This document shows positions 24,239 through 36,257 of a DNA stretch of 64,000 nucleotides, one piece after another. The position numbers were made by a program, and so were the translations under genes. Positions within the stretch are counted from its first letter, which is position 1; each line of letters starts with the position of its first letter. Origin of the DNA: Brasenia schreberi. Taxonomy: Eukaryota; Streptophyta; Magnoliopsida; Nymphaeales; Cabombaceae. The notes under the pieces were generated by a model. That model ran no database searches. It was not told the DNA's origin and saw only the letters and a list, made by a program, of their open reading frames with translations. Where the stretch lies: positions 5,114,501-5,178,500 of the forward strand of contig JAYKKT010000040.1 in NCBI GenBank assembly GCA_036023115.1. The letters run 5' to 3'.

Positions 24239-24913
24239 TGTATGTTAGCACAATTATATCTTAATACATCCAATCAAATCTTAACCATCTATTTTATTTA
24301 TTTGTTTGTTTGTTTAATTCAAACTTTAATTGTCCATTCAATGGTTTTAGATTTGTATGGATATACCAGTATCAATCAGTCTCTCTTTATATATATATAT
24401 ATATATACACTTGTATAATACATGTACATATATAATGTTTAGGTCCGTTTTGGGTAGACCTTTTCTGGTCAAGATCTAATCCGAAAATTCTTAAACCATG
24501 ACTAGGACACATTTTTGTGTCATATATCATGTATAAAAATGTTCATGTATAATATATGTACATATATAATGTTTAGGTCCGTGTTCTCATGGGGTCTTTG
24601 TGAGGACATGTTGAGAGAAAAGTAGACCGCTCAAATACATACTGGAATTCAAATTTTATTTGAAATAAAAACCTAATTTATGTGAATGCATCCAAATTAA
24701 AGTATATTATTACAAATGAATGTTTAGGATAACAACGAGTTCATCAATTAAAAAAAGATGTGCGACTTTTTTTATTTATCATTTCACATAATTTCTTATT
24801 TTCAAATAAACTTAACTTTTTTAAAACAAATGAGAAGAAGAGATAGGTTCATGAGGTGGGGACTTGCTATTCTCATCGAGAATTTCCTTACTCTCGTGAC
24901 GAAACAAACTACT

Positions 24914-25182
24914 CTTCACAGACACGACTCGTGTCCAGTATTAATATCCAGAAGTTCTTTAAAACTTGATATTTTGGTGTGTTGAATATCATTCACTTTG
25001 ATCATTTGAATAATAAGGTTCTTTAATGCTGTTACCAGCAGTATGTTCTCTAATCTTCACAGACACGATACGTGTCTAATCATAATATGCAGAAGTTCTT
25101 TAAAACTTCGATATTTTGGTGCTGAATATCATTTACTTTCATCATTTGAACAATAAGGTTCTTTAATACTGTTACTGGCACT
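24914..25182. repeat. 141-bp imperfect tandem duplication
   Basis: Copy one begins CTTCACAGACACGACTCGTG at 24914 and copy two CTTCACAGACACGATACGTG at 25055. They share AGAAGTTCTTTAAAACTT, GATATTTTGGTG and AATAAGGTTCTTTAAT. Each start contains a GACACG-N3-CGTGTC inverted pair, imperfect in copy one. No coding capacity. Confidence 0.85.
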
Positions 25183-25986
25183 ATATATTAATATTATGAA
25201 GCTTGAGATTGCAACGAACCTTCTTCGAGCTAACCCTACATTTATGTGAGCCACCGATATTTTGGTGATAGTATCAGCTCATCTCGCAGGGTTCGTCACA
25301 TCGTATGTGGCGAGTTCAAGATCGCTTTTTTTCAAATTATTTTAAATGATTCTCTCCTATTTTATTACTTTTTATTTATTTATAATAATTTTATTATGTA
25401 TATTTTTTTTTACATCTTTTGTATATGTCTATAATTAACTATTCAATACTAAATATTATATAATTTATTAGGTCTAATTATAGTTCTATAATTTTTTTTT
25501 TTAATTACAGAATACTTGATGTACCTTAACCAAACTTATATCGATAAAATTTCACCCTTTCAAAAAAACAACTTACCTTCTTTATCGAGTCTTATTTACC
25601 GTGTCCGTGTTGGATACGTACAAGAAATGGGGACTCGCGAGTCCCCTAGATTTCGCAGTAGCGAGGCCGTGGCCGCTAGAAAAGAAATTGCAAACGCGCA
25701 TGGAACGGAGAGAAGCGACAGCCTCGTTCCTGGCAACGTCGTCTTTTTCCTTTATTGCACCACCTGGTCCATGTTGCACCTCCGCCGCTTCTCTCTCTCT
25801 CTGATCATAGAGCCTCCTTTCTCGTTGTCTCTCTCGGTGACGTCTGCTATGTCGGCATCTTTTCATGAATGCTTGTTTTAAAATTTCCGTTTTGATTTTG
25901 ACGACCTTCTGCAAATAGCTTTTTCGCAGGTGCAGCGTAGAAACGGAAGAGGAAAAGGAAAGGCAGAGAACGGAGAGGAAGCCACA

Positions 25987-28900
25987 ATGGCCTCGTTAAG
26001 GAAATCGTTTAATAAGCACAGCTCCTACAAGCATCTGGGCAGGAGCAACGAGGCGGAAGAGGAGCCTATTCTCTTTGATCCCGAGTGTCCTTCCAACACG
26101 TCTCGTCATCCCGGCGACGAGAAGGACGTGGTGGTTCTCAACATCGACCGAAACTCCAGCAACATTCCGGCGACGACCACCAACAACGCAAATGGCTCCA
26201 ACAATAATGCGACCATTTGGAGGGATTCGAGTTATGATTTCTGGAACGATCCGCGGTTAGTTAACGTGGGTAGTGGTGATGTTAACGCGACGAAGGACAA
26301 GACGGTGTTTGCTTTCCGGCCACCGGAAGACCCACCGACGAAGTTGATCGGCCAGTTTCTTCACAAGCAGCGGGCGTCAGGAGAGGTGTCGCTTGATATG
26401 GATTTGAACATGGTGGAGCTCACCGGAGGTGTGATTGCCGACGATGGGAACCGTCGGAATCCGCCTCCGGCTGCTTCATCCGTCCATAACTCCAAAGACC
26501 TGAAGGTTTCCTTCGAGACCGCCTCACGCGCTCCGAATCGTTCTGGTGAGAGTATCCGACGGAGGACGGTGAGCAAGAAGAAGAGTTCCGACAGCAGCGA
26601 CGAGGACAATGAAGATGACGATGGTTTGCCGGACGGGGATGCCGGCGAGGTTGTGCGTTGCACGTCGTCGGCGTCGACGACGAGATGGCCGACGTTCCAG
26701 CGGAACTCGAGTCTCCTTCGCACGAAGACGAAGTCGAGACTCATGGATGCCCCACGGATGATGCCGCAGAAATCCCACAATTTGAATCATTCGAGCGTCC
26801 AAGAAGTGAGGAAATCAGGGATTCTGAAGTCGGGAATGCTCGGAAAGGGAGCTGCCTGCAGCGAGTTCGAAGATGAATACGACCCTTTCTTCGACGAAGA
26901 TCTTCCCGACGATTTCAAGAAAGGAAATATCGGAGTTTTCACCGTTCTTCAATGGCTGAGTTTCATTCTGATTGTGGGTGCTTTCATTTGCACACTCACC
27001 GTCCCCTTCTTGACAGAGAAAAGATTTTGGAGCCTCCACTTGTGGAAATGGGCTCTCCTTTTATTGGTTCTCTTTTGTGGCAGGCTTGTTTCTGGTTGGG
27101 GAATAAGACTCGTCGTCTTCTTCATTGAGAGAAACTTCACTCTAAGAAAGAGGCTACTTTATTTTGTCTATGGCGTGCGGAAAGCCGTGCAAAACAGTCT
27201 TTGGTTAGGACTCGTTCTCATCGCTTGGCATTTTATGTTCGATAAGAAAGTCGAGAGGGAAACGAAGAGCAAAGCATTGGCTTACGTCAGTAAAGTGTTG
27301 ATTTGCTTCTTGGTGGGCACGTTGATTTGGTTGGTGAAGACTCTTTGCGTGAAGAGTTTGGCATCGTCGTTCCACGTTAGCGCTTATTTCGATCGCATTC
27401 AGGACTCTTTGTTTAATCAGTACGTGATCGAGACTCTTTCAGGTCCTCCATTGATGGAGATTGAACGCCGGAATGAAGACGAAGAGAAGTTGATGGCAGA
27501 GGTGAAGAAGCTTGAAAATGCCGGCGCAAAGATCCCGATGGATCTCAGGGCTGCGGCAGGAGGCAGGGTAGCCGCCTCTCAGAGCGGCAGGGTAGCCGCC
27601 TCTCAGAGCGGCCGGGTGATTCGAAGTGGTCCTTTCGAGAGGAGCTCACGAATTGGAAAGAGTTGCAGAATGTCGGGGGCAACTCCTGGGGCTCAGGATG
27701 ATAGAATTACGATTGATCATCTTCATAGGCTCACTCAGAGGAATGTTTCTGCTTGGAACATGAAGAGGCTGACGAACATTGTGAGGCATGGAGTGTTGTC
27801 TACTACTTTGGATGAATCCGTCCAGCAAATTGGTCAAGAAGACGAGCAAACGATGCAGATTCGGAGTGAATACGAAGCCAAGGCCGCAGCTAGAAAGATT
27901 TTCAACAATGTCGCACAACCAGGAGCCAAGTAAGATCATGGAGATTCATGGTCGTATATACATCGATTCTTGAATTCTCTAAGTTCTAATCCAAAGAACC
28001 TAACTGGATTCACCGATTGAAATCTGTTTAATATTTTGATTGATTGGCTCTTGATTTTGCCGAGTTCTCACGAAAGAAAGTTAAATAGGTGCATCACATT
28101 GATCGATCTGATGCGGTTTCTGAATGAAGAAGAGGCAATCAAGACCATGTCACTGTTCGAAGGAGCAAAAGATGCAAAAAGAGTTAGCAGATCTGCTCTT
28201 AAAAACTGGGTGGTAATATTTCCATGCTCAAACTGTGGTTATTTAGTGGATTGTGCTCATGTTATCGTTTGATATCATCATATGCCATTTTGATACTTTA
28301 TTTTCCGTCCAAATCCTTATATTGACATACGAGTTACCGCTCCATTGTTTTCCTTACAATCTCATCGTTTTTAGCCATGTATTGGTACTTACATGCCATT
28401 TTGATGTCATATAGGTTAATGCATTCATAGAAAGAAGAGCTCTTGCTTTGACACTGAATGATACTAAAACAGCAGTGAACAAACTCCATCAATTGGTGAA
28501 CATAGTTGTGGCGATCGTGATAGTGATAATATGGCTTCTTATTCTTGGGATCGCGACAACGCACCTTCTTGTCTTTGTGAGTTCTCAGGTTTTGCTTGTG
28601 TCCTTCATGTTTGGGAACACCTGCAAGACGATATTTGAATCCATGATGTTCTTGTTTGTAATGCATCCATATGATGTTGGCGATCGCTGCGAAGTAGACG
28701 GAGTTCAGGTATCCAAAATTGGTCCTGGTCTATAACTTGGGTCTGAGACTGATTTCAGGATTAGTTATCTGGTTTCACTTGTCTCTTGCAGATGATCGTA
28801 GAGGAGATGAACATTCTGGCTACTGTTTTTCTGAGGGCTGACAACCTGAAGATCACGTATCCAAACAATGTATTGTGCACCAAGCCCATTAGCAATTATT

Positions 28901-30174
28901 ACAGGAGTCCTGATATGGGCGACTCGATCGATTTCTGTATCCATATCGCAACTCCAGTCGAAAAAATTGCCATTATGAGAGAGCGAATAAAATCGTAAGT
29001 AACAATCTTATGGATGCTGTTATTCCGGCCGACATTTAAGTTTCAGAGGATCTTCCTTGAATTATTATACTTTCGAGCCTCTGGCTCCACTACAGCTGAT
29101 TGCAGAATATCATTTTCCTTGGTGCCTTTGTTGATCATGTCTCTAACAGTTTAAAAGTTGCTCAGAGATGCATCTTCCTCAAACAACTGATGGAACCCAT
29201 CTTCTGATTAGTGTCCTACATAAGTTTTCCTTTTATTTATAAAACATTGTTTTTCCTTCTCTCTGTTCATGATACTTCATAGGTTTAATTTTTCTTGATT
29301 AATTTATAAGAAAGTTGGCCTTTTTCTTCCTTCCCATGACGTCCCAACTGTGCAAGTAGGATTAAAGCTTCAAAAAGTGCTTCTTTGGGGGAGGAGAGAC
29401 AGTTTACACGTGAAAACTTGGATTTATACATTTGAAATCAGCAACTCTCGTGGTGCTTCAGCACCAAGGGGAAAAGGGCCTCTTTTTCTCTGTCACATGA
29501 AAGCTGGTGCAGGACATAGGTGAGTGTGCATATGAGTGATATTGATGTAGGTGAAATACACGAGTAAGTGCAGGTGCTTCAATCTCGAAAATTATGAATG
29601 CAAGACAGCCGTATATGTATAGATTCTGTATATTATTTCGTAAAAACAGAATGTAACACATTTTTCTTAATTTATTATTCACTAATAAATTAATAACGTG
29701 TTAATCGTATATCATTCTTGTGACATAGTACTAAGTTTTGGTGTCCTCGCTGTATGCATTTGGTTCAAAATGCTGAATTTACTACATCGAAACCTTCTTA
29801 CGTCTCAACACCTTTACACTCAGGCTTTCTTGTGATTCTTGTTGTGAGACACCTTTTATTTCAATTGTGACATGATGTTCGTCATGGGATGCAGGTTTAT
29901 TGACAGCAAAAAGGATCATTGGCACCCGAATCCGACGGTCATTGTGAAAGACGTTGAGGAGATGAACAAGTTGAGCATGTCTGTGTGGTTTAAGCACAGG
30001 ATGAACCATCAAGACATGGGGGCGAGATGGACCAGGAGGGCTCAGGTTGTTGAAGAGATGATCAAGGTCCTCAGGGAACTGGACATTGAGTACCGGATGT
30101 TACCTGTCGACGTGAACGTCCGAAACATGCCCCCAGTCACATCCACCAGACTTCCTTCAACATGGATGTTATGA
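25987..30174 (+). CDS. MSL10: MscS-like mechanosensitive ion channel, MSL10/MSL4-6 group
   Basis: A stretch-gated channel, expected in the plasma membrane. Five exons: 25987-27929, 28089-28212, 28415-28708, 28792-28994, 29895-30174; 947 residues with continuous frame. The N-terminus (~310 residues) is soluble, acidic and Ser-rich. TM1-TM4 are at about 316-340, 349-370, 404-420 and 436-455. A cytosolic loop (456-710) carries an 8-residue tandem repeat (GRVAASQS twice). TM5 lies near 715-735 and the pore-lining TM6 near 740-780, leading into FVMHPYDVGDRCEVDG, the hallmark of the MscS beta domain, then PISNYYRSPDMGD. Length exceeds Arabidopsis MSL10 (734) and is nearer MSL4-6. ATG 25987 is the first ATG of the frame, after a possible leader acceptor (TTTCGCAG, ending 25929). 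No lesion seen. An antisense SINE lies just past the stop. Confidence 0.93.
27562..27609 (+). repeat. 24-bp in-frame tandem repeat in the channel gene
   Basis: Two perfect copies of a 24-bp unit (27562-27585 and 27586-27609) encode GRVAASQS twice in the cytosolic loop between TM4 and TM5. The absence of differences points to a recent duplication. Confidence 0.95.
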
Positions 30175-30191
30175 GTTCCTCTTGCTTTCTC

Positions 30192-30316
30192 TTTTTCGTT
30201 TTTGGTACAGTAGAGGCCGGAGCCAGATGCACCGCACGGCCGATTATCGAACTCATGATCTTCAACTTGTAAGTCGGCCCCCTAGCCAGGTGAACTATTG
30301 CTCGTTGTGCGGCGGC
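30192..30316 (-). mobile_element. tRNA-like SINE, family A copy 1 (antisense, at 3' end of channel gene)
   Basis: On the minus strand: GCACAACGAGCAATAGTTCA, an A box (TAGTTCACCTGG), AAGTTGAAGATCATG, a B box (GAGTTCGATAATC), then GTGCATCTGGCTCCGGC and a degenerate A-rich tail. It matches 54260-54368 over its whole length. It starts 18 bp after the channel stop codon, so it probably lies in that gene's 3' UTR in antisense. Confidence 0.75.
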
Positions 30317-30669
30317 CTCTTGCTCTCTTTGGTCACAAACTTCACATGTGTGCACCAATGAGGTCTTTTACTTGATTCTCATAGTTTGTAGAGCATTTAG
30401 ATTTGTTATATCTATGCACAAACCCCCAAGATGGACGATCTTCTGTTCATTTGTCCAGTGATCTATTGCAGTTTTGATAGTGGATGGCCTTTTTGCTTCT
30501 TTAGCCATGCTCCTTTGGCTTCTCCTTTTATCTGCATCGATCTCTCATGGATGCCTGGTTCTCTTTGAGCCTGCATTCTGTCCAATGCACCTGAGCGAAG
30601 ATCCGGCCACCCTGGCTTGTGTGCATGTTCGTAAGTTACATAGGCACAGGTAAACTTGGTTTGTTAATA

Positions 30670-30815
30670 TTTTTTTTTTTTGGTTACAAGAGGAGGCCGA
30701 AGCCTAACATGCACACCCACACGTGTGCACCCTGGAGAACTCCCGAAGCCTAACACACACTCACATATGCATCTTTCATCCTTTGGGAGTCAAACTCCCA
30801 CCAACAGCTTGGGTG
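30670..30815 (-). mobile_element. tRNA-like SINE, family B copy 2
   Basis: On the minus strand: B-box-like GGGAGTTTGACTCCC, then an AGGCTTCGG-bounded internal duplication (the motif TTAGGCTTCGG occurs twice), then GGCTTCGGCCTCCTCTTGTA and an A-run of about 12. It shares body and 3' end with 23747-23880. The 5' side abuts a (TA)n(GA)n tract at 30819-30856. Confidence 0.65.
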
Positions 30816-30818
30816 CGG

Positions 30819-30820
30819 TT

Positions 30821-30854
<34 letters not shown>

Positions 30855-31050
30855 CCGTTAGAAGTCCACAAAAATAGAGAACTGTAGGACACCTATGACA
30901 ACCATTGAATTTGAAATTTGAAAAACTGTTTTCTTGAACTAATTATACTTCCAAAAATTAAAAGTATACTGTGTACTTTTAAAAGTCAAATCTCAACTAT
31001 TTTTCTTTCAAATTAAATTATGTGTGTGAATGTTACGATCCACCCTAATA
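30819..31050. repeat. (TA)n(GA)n tract with adjoining AT-rich module
   Basis: TATATA turns into GAGAGA at 30833-30856 and is followed by ~190 bp with the MITE-like vocabulary seen elsewhere (TTTGAAAAACTG..AAAGTCAAATCTCAACTATT). Ends are unclear. Confidence 0.4.
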
Positions 31051-31548
31051 GTCATACTCCCTCATCTGTAAGTCTCTGAAAGCTTTAAGAACATGAGCTA
31101 GAGCTATCTCATATATCTCAACTGGAAATGGCGTTCAGCAATCAAGCCGCACCATGGCATTCTTCTGCTCCCATCTGCAATTACGCAGCCCGCAAGTTCG
31201 ATATCTCGTTCAGAAGTCGAGCTTGCTCCTACTGCCTTTTACAATTGAGGTGATAGTAAAGAGAGCAGAAACAAACCGTTCGGGGCCTCTGGCTGCATCT
31301 GTTTGCTGCTCCCTGCAGAGGATCAAGTGCTATTTGGAGGAAAGGTGTTCCCGATATGTCCAAGCAAAGCTTGAATTTTGTTGAGAATTGCAACTCATAG
31401 AACCTGCAATTCATCGTGTCCAAATCTAGGTTTATGCAATAACTATCCTCGTTTGAAGAGTTTGAATATCACATGAGTTAACACTACGTTTTTCTAAAGT
31501 GTTCATGATCTAATTTCTTAATCATGCCTGCCTTGTTTTATCTTTATC

Positions 31549-31680
31549 TTTTTTTCTTTGCAAAAGGAAACTGAAACCCAAGTCACACACATGCACCAGT
31601 CGAGAGTCGAACTTGACACCTGAGGCAAGGCCGTCAAAACGCTCTGAGAGTTGAGCTGACCCTCGAAGTGCTTTTATCTT
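31549..31680 (-). mobile_element. tRNA-like SINE, family B copy 3
   Basis: On the minus strand: an A-box region GTCAGCTCAACTCTCAGAGC, a B box AAGTTCGACTCTC, the body GGTGCATGTGTGTGACTTGG, a 3' end TTTCCTTTTGCAAAG, then AAAAAAAG. Its A-box half is the best preserved of the family. Confidence 0.6.
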
Positions 31681-31699
31681 TCTTCATACCACACTAACT

Positions 31700-33770
31700 G
31701 TAACAGGTTGGAGCAATGCGGGTCTGGATCCAACCTGCTTGGGCCTTAAGGAACAACAACGCTCGATTTGGGTGTTGCTGGACTTCGGTGGCAGACCACG
31801 AGGATGATAACTGCCATGTTCAGGCCAGTTACCATCCTCGTGAGGCTCTCGCCTCCATTGTGGGGCAGTACCGAGAGGAGATGAGCGAGTCGTGACGACG
31901 TCGAGCAGTCGGCCGGAATCCGATAAGAATCCCTCGTTTTTACTTTTTTGTTTTTCTTCATTTTTAGTTGTTAAATCTGAGTTGGATCAAAGGGCTTTTG
32001 CTTGATTTATGCTAAATATTCAAAAACAAGCTTTAACACTCGAAAATCATATGAAAAAAGTCTAGATTTGTAGATTTTTCATTAAATCCGAGTTACCGTT
32101 TTTCCATGAATTTTTCAGCCAAAATGTCATCGTTGATTACCGATATTAGGTTAGATTGAAAGAGGAGAGGCAGGTGGTCGGTTGGGGACCATCGCCAGCC
32201 TTGGTCGTCGTAAAAACCAGCGAAATGGACGTGAGAAAACCAAGAAAACCGACTCTTTTTGGGAGTGTTCGACATGACGTGTCGTGTCTGAAATACCTTG
32301 AAACGACATTGGTTCGTGTCATATGTCAAGAAACAGTTCTACGTCAAAACAGGTCAGAAACAGTTTTTGTGTCGAAAATGGGTTAGGTTTGGGTCGGGTC
32401 TTGAAATGAGTTTTGAGTCAGAAATAGGACCCATGTCAGTAGTTGTAGGTTCCGTGTTGACACAATGACATAGGTTACCTAGTGTATCGCTCAGTTTGGA
32501 TCGAATATGGATTCAAGTATCAATTTGGTTTTAGATTGGGTTTTGGGTGATTTTAGGGTCATTTGACATCCGATTTGGATATGGTTTGTTGTGTTAGATT
32601 CATAGTTAAATAAATTTTTATATTTTAATTAGTTGTAATTGTTTATAGATTAAAATTGGAGGATTTGACAGTGATAAGAGCAGTATAACAATTTGGGGAT
32701 TTAATGTTAGCACTCCTTCAGGTAGGGGGTTACACATTCTTTTACAGAACCATGCTAGAAGTAATTTTCTTGTTTTAGATAGATTTAAATGTACATGATT
32801 GATAGATGTTTTATTAATGTTTATGAAATAATATTTGCAATTATGAGTTATTTGATATGCTTTTAAAATAGAACGTATTTATAACATTGGTTGATAGAGA
32901 GTATGTTTTGATATGCATGTGTTGTATGAACATGGTATTTAAATGTTGTATGAATATTAATTTTGATAGTTATGGATCCAGACATGATATGTGAATGTGA
33001 TGAATTGGAAATTGTTTTGAAATGTAATGATGTGTGAATATATGAGTCGTACTTATGTGAGTTTTGTGGGGGTCTCTAGAGACTTGAGGTCCTCGGGCGT
33101 TCCAGCTTGGGGTGAATATAAGGTGTTTTCTCGAGCACTTTGTCGTGAGAGTCGGTGTGGTTACCGTCTTGGACAAGGTTACCAAGGTCACGAGGGTCGG
33201 ACGACTCCTATGGCATTTGAAGCATACACAATATGAGTTGTAATTATCGTAACTAATGATGTGTGTATGCATGTGTGAATGTGTGAGTATTAATTTGAGA
33301 TTATTATTTAGAAATGAAACTATGATTTGTTATGAAATGATTGTAAAATTATGCATGCTTTTAGTATGAATTATGTTTAAAGATGTTTAACTTCCCTATT
33401 GAGCTATGTGTCGGAACTCACACTATTATTTTACAATTCATCCTAAAGCTAGTACTTCCAAGGCGCACATAGCAAAGTAGCAGTTGGAAAGAGCTACACC
33501 TTTTATTTTAGATGGTACAATAAGTATTAGACGATTTAGAAAACCTTGTTATTCGGGGTTATGTCTGGTAGGCCCCGCACTATTTTGGACATATTATTTA
33601 GATGTATAGATATTTGACATAATTAAGTTGAATATTTCGTCTGAGTTAGATTTAACTGCTCTTGTGTTTGATTACCGCTCACGATCACACCCATGCAAGA
33701 AGCGGCCACGTGACATCGGCTCGGGCCGGGTTGTGGTCTCGACCCGAGCAGGTGTGACACTAACATCTTG
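31700..33770. mobile_element. Possible solo-LTR-like block, second copy
   Basis: About 2 kb without coding capacity, ending GACCCGAGCAGGTGTGACAC. Near the left end is a stem-loop with 17-bp arms and one mismatch (31797-31813 and 31826-31842; CACGAGGATG pairing with CATCCTCGTG). It resembles 14290-16560 in order of landmarks. The interior is AT-rich with TATGAAT-type words. Solo-LTR status is an inference; no target duplication was found. Confidence 0.35.
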
Positions 33771-34219
33771 AACCACGCCTAAAACGTGATTCTTTAATGT
33801 ATATAAAATAATCAAACACAAATATGGTAATCATAAAATATATTATTTATGCCTTAAAAGAAATATCAGGTCAAATGATCTAAGGTGGCACTGGAGTCAT
33901 TAGTTTGAACTTGTGACACGAAATGAGAATATCCAGAAATGTTTTGGAATTTCTCTTGAATTTACAACTTCATGTTGACCAAAATATTCAAGTAAAATGT
34001 ACTTGAAATACTTAATGTCAACTTGATTACGTGTATTTGTGAGGAGAGATGCACACAATATCTACTATTTCGCAAATATTGTATCTAGGTTTCATCATAA
34101 AGAGGGGAAAAGAATATCTAGATATCCTCTTGAACTAGCGAAGAAAATCTATATGATAAGGATACTTGAATTTTATAATTAGTTTATTAATAATTTACTT
34201 GCCCGTGGGACACCCAACC

Positions 34220-34990
34220 TCAACATGGTCGGTTCCCAACAAGTACGGCCGTTCCAACCAAAACTGTACCGGGCCAGGAACTGGCTGAATTTGGAACTGA
34301 TGAAACTGAGCCTGGAACCTAGGATCATCCGGTTCGGTTCCAGTTTCACCTTTTATAAAACCATAACCGATCTTAGGCCAGTTCAGTTACAATTACAGGT
34401 TTCGGGTTAACTGGGACCAAACATGTCTAACCCAACCTACTTCAATTTTGAACTGCTAATCTTTGTCTATTATGCTCGATATAATTGTAATGGGTTAGAA
34501 TCAAATCTTACTAGTTGTATATGATTCGTCGGGTTCTAGAAAAATGTCCTTGCCGGAAAGATACCGGAAATTCTTGATCCTGCTGGTTGAGTGATATAGA
34601 CCCTACGCATTGAGTCACTCGGTGGAGCCAATTCCGAGTCCGATTTCTGGTTTCAGTCGATTTTCAGCCTAATTTGATTCCGGTTTCAAATTGCCCAGCT
34701 GGTTCCGAACCCGTCATGTTTAGGTGTAGAGATGGTCAGTTCCAACCTTTACCGACCATTCGAATCGGAACCGAACTGAGCTCTAAACTGCCCAGACCAA
34801 GAACCATGAACTGGAACTGTGACCCAAACTGGAGACCCTTGGGTTCAGTTATGATTCTATAATTTTGGACCAAAACTTAATCGGATCCAGGGAAGAACCT
34901 GGCGATTTGGTCCGGTTTGAACACAACATAGAACTGTGGTTTCAAACGGCCCTTGTGGCCTACTCTGTGCCCATCCCTTTAGAGAGTCTA
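34220..34990. repeat. Two GGTTCCGG-type repeat copies
   Basis: 34220-34440 runs from CATGGTCGGTTCCCAAC to GGGACCAAACATGTCT, which are near-inverse ends. 34722-34990 begins AGAGATGGTCAGTTCCAAC and is similar inside. No coding capacity; probably non-autonomous elements. Confidence 0.45.
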
Positions 34991-35249
34991 CTATTGACCT
35001 GTCACACTAAAGTGAAAAGACCAGCCAAAAATGTAAATTTCAAACAGGTCATCCCTTGCAAACTCTGTAGCAAGTAAAATAATTTCCAACTTTTAATTGA
35101 TATATATATATATAGTGATTGGATCTTGCTCAATACTTGAACATTGTTCACTTATGTTTGATCATTAAAACATAATTATAATATATTTCTAAAATCTCTT
35201 AAAATAATTTAAATTATATTTATTCTATTGAAAAGTAATGAATGAACAT

Positions 35250-35271
35250 GTCAAACTGGGCATAATATTGT

Positions 35272-35319
<48 letters not shown>

Positions 35320-35456
35320 ATGTGTAAGTATACTCATAGCAGTTTTCTTAGTATATATGTCAAACTGGGCATAATATGGTTTATATATATATATATATCT
35401 GTGTGTGTGTGTGTGTGTGTGTGTAAGTATACTCATAGCGGTTTTCTTAGTATATA
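35250..35456. repeat. 109-bp tandem duplication carrying different microsatellites
   Basis: Copies start at 35250 and 35359 (GTCAAACTGGGCATAATA) and both end TGTAAGTATACTCATAGC(A/G)G with TTTTCTTAGTATATAT. The first holds ~20 TA units and a short TG region. The second holds ~9 TA units and ~13 GT units. The flanks are nearly identical while the simple repeats have diverged in length and type. Confidence 0.9.
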
Positions 35457-35459
35457 TTG

Positions 35460-36257
35460 CATCTAACTCAACTAATTATATTTGAGCTTTTCTTTATTCA
35501 TGAGTACATTTTCTTAAAATCTTGTCTTTTTAAAGCTTCGCCACTAGTTTTCTTCTGAAAAGTTTCAGTTGCTTCTAGCATTGAAAGACTTTTTTACTAC
35601 AATTAGGCCCATCACGTTGACTCTAACCTGATTGGGTCAGGTTAGGGTTCAAGACACTGACTCGAGAAGAAGACAGGTTGGATCAGGGTCAACATGTCAT
35701 TACACGAACCCGAAGTGACCGACCCGTTGACCCGATTTGCCACACCTAATTTGATGGTGGTGAGACACAAAAAATGGTGAGAAGGGGTATCACTGGAGCT
35801 GCCTTCTCAGCAACTACTTGCGGGTCGTCCGCCCACCAAAAAATCGGATGCCGGACACAGAAGGGGGCGCGACAGACACGGAAAGGACACAGCGGGAGGT
35901 AAAAGCGGGCCCACAAGCCGCCATTGACGGCACACAGAGAAGCTCCAAAGGTTGATAGTCGACTCCACGTCGGCATCCCAGTGGAATGGCTAACCATAAT
36001 TCCGGGGTCCGGCGACATATCAAGAACAAGAGGTGGAGGACGCATTCGCCGGAAAAAGTAGGGAGCTTGCTTCTCCGACGATGGTTCTTCAGGACCATCA
36101 AGCTCCCCTTCTGAGAAGAAGGGAAACGTGCTTCTTTTTCCGTTAACTTGACGGAAAATCGATATCCTTTTGATGTTCGGTAGGTGGTCGCGTTCATTGA
36201 GGAACACCAAGTATCGAATTCTTCAAGGTTTTGTTGTTAACAGAAGGACAAGCGTCG
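35460..36257. promoter_or_regulatory. 5' flank and leader region of the STY kinase gene
   Basis: No separate gene is recognised; open frames on the minus strand (35746-36210) do not resemble a family. The leader immediately before the start is GACAAGCGTCGATGGTGATG. No TATA box or start site can be fixed from the sequence alone. Confidence 0.3.

Noticed and set aside
25930..25986. N-terminal extension of the MSL channel from 25930
   Set aside because: The first codon would be GTG, and a likely splice acceptor (TTTCGCAG) sits just before it. ATG 25987 is the first proper start.
26361..26802. Minus-strand frames of 139 and 92 codons
   Set aside because: Shadows of the first MSL exon in GC-rich coding sequence.
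35746..36210. Minus-strand frames of 154 and 127 codons upstream of the kinase
   Set aside because: No recognisable motif, overlapping frames of similar length, and the region probably holds the kinase promoter and leader.
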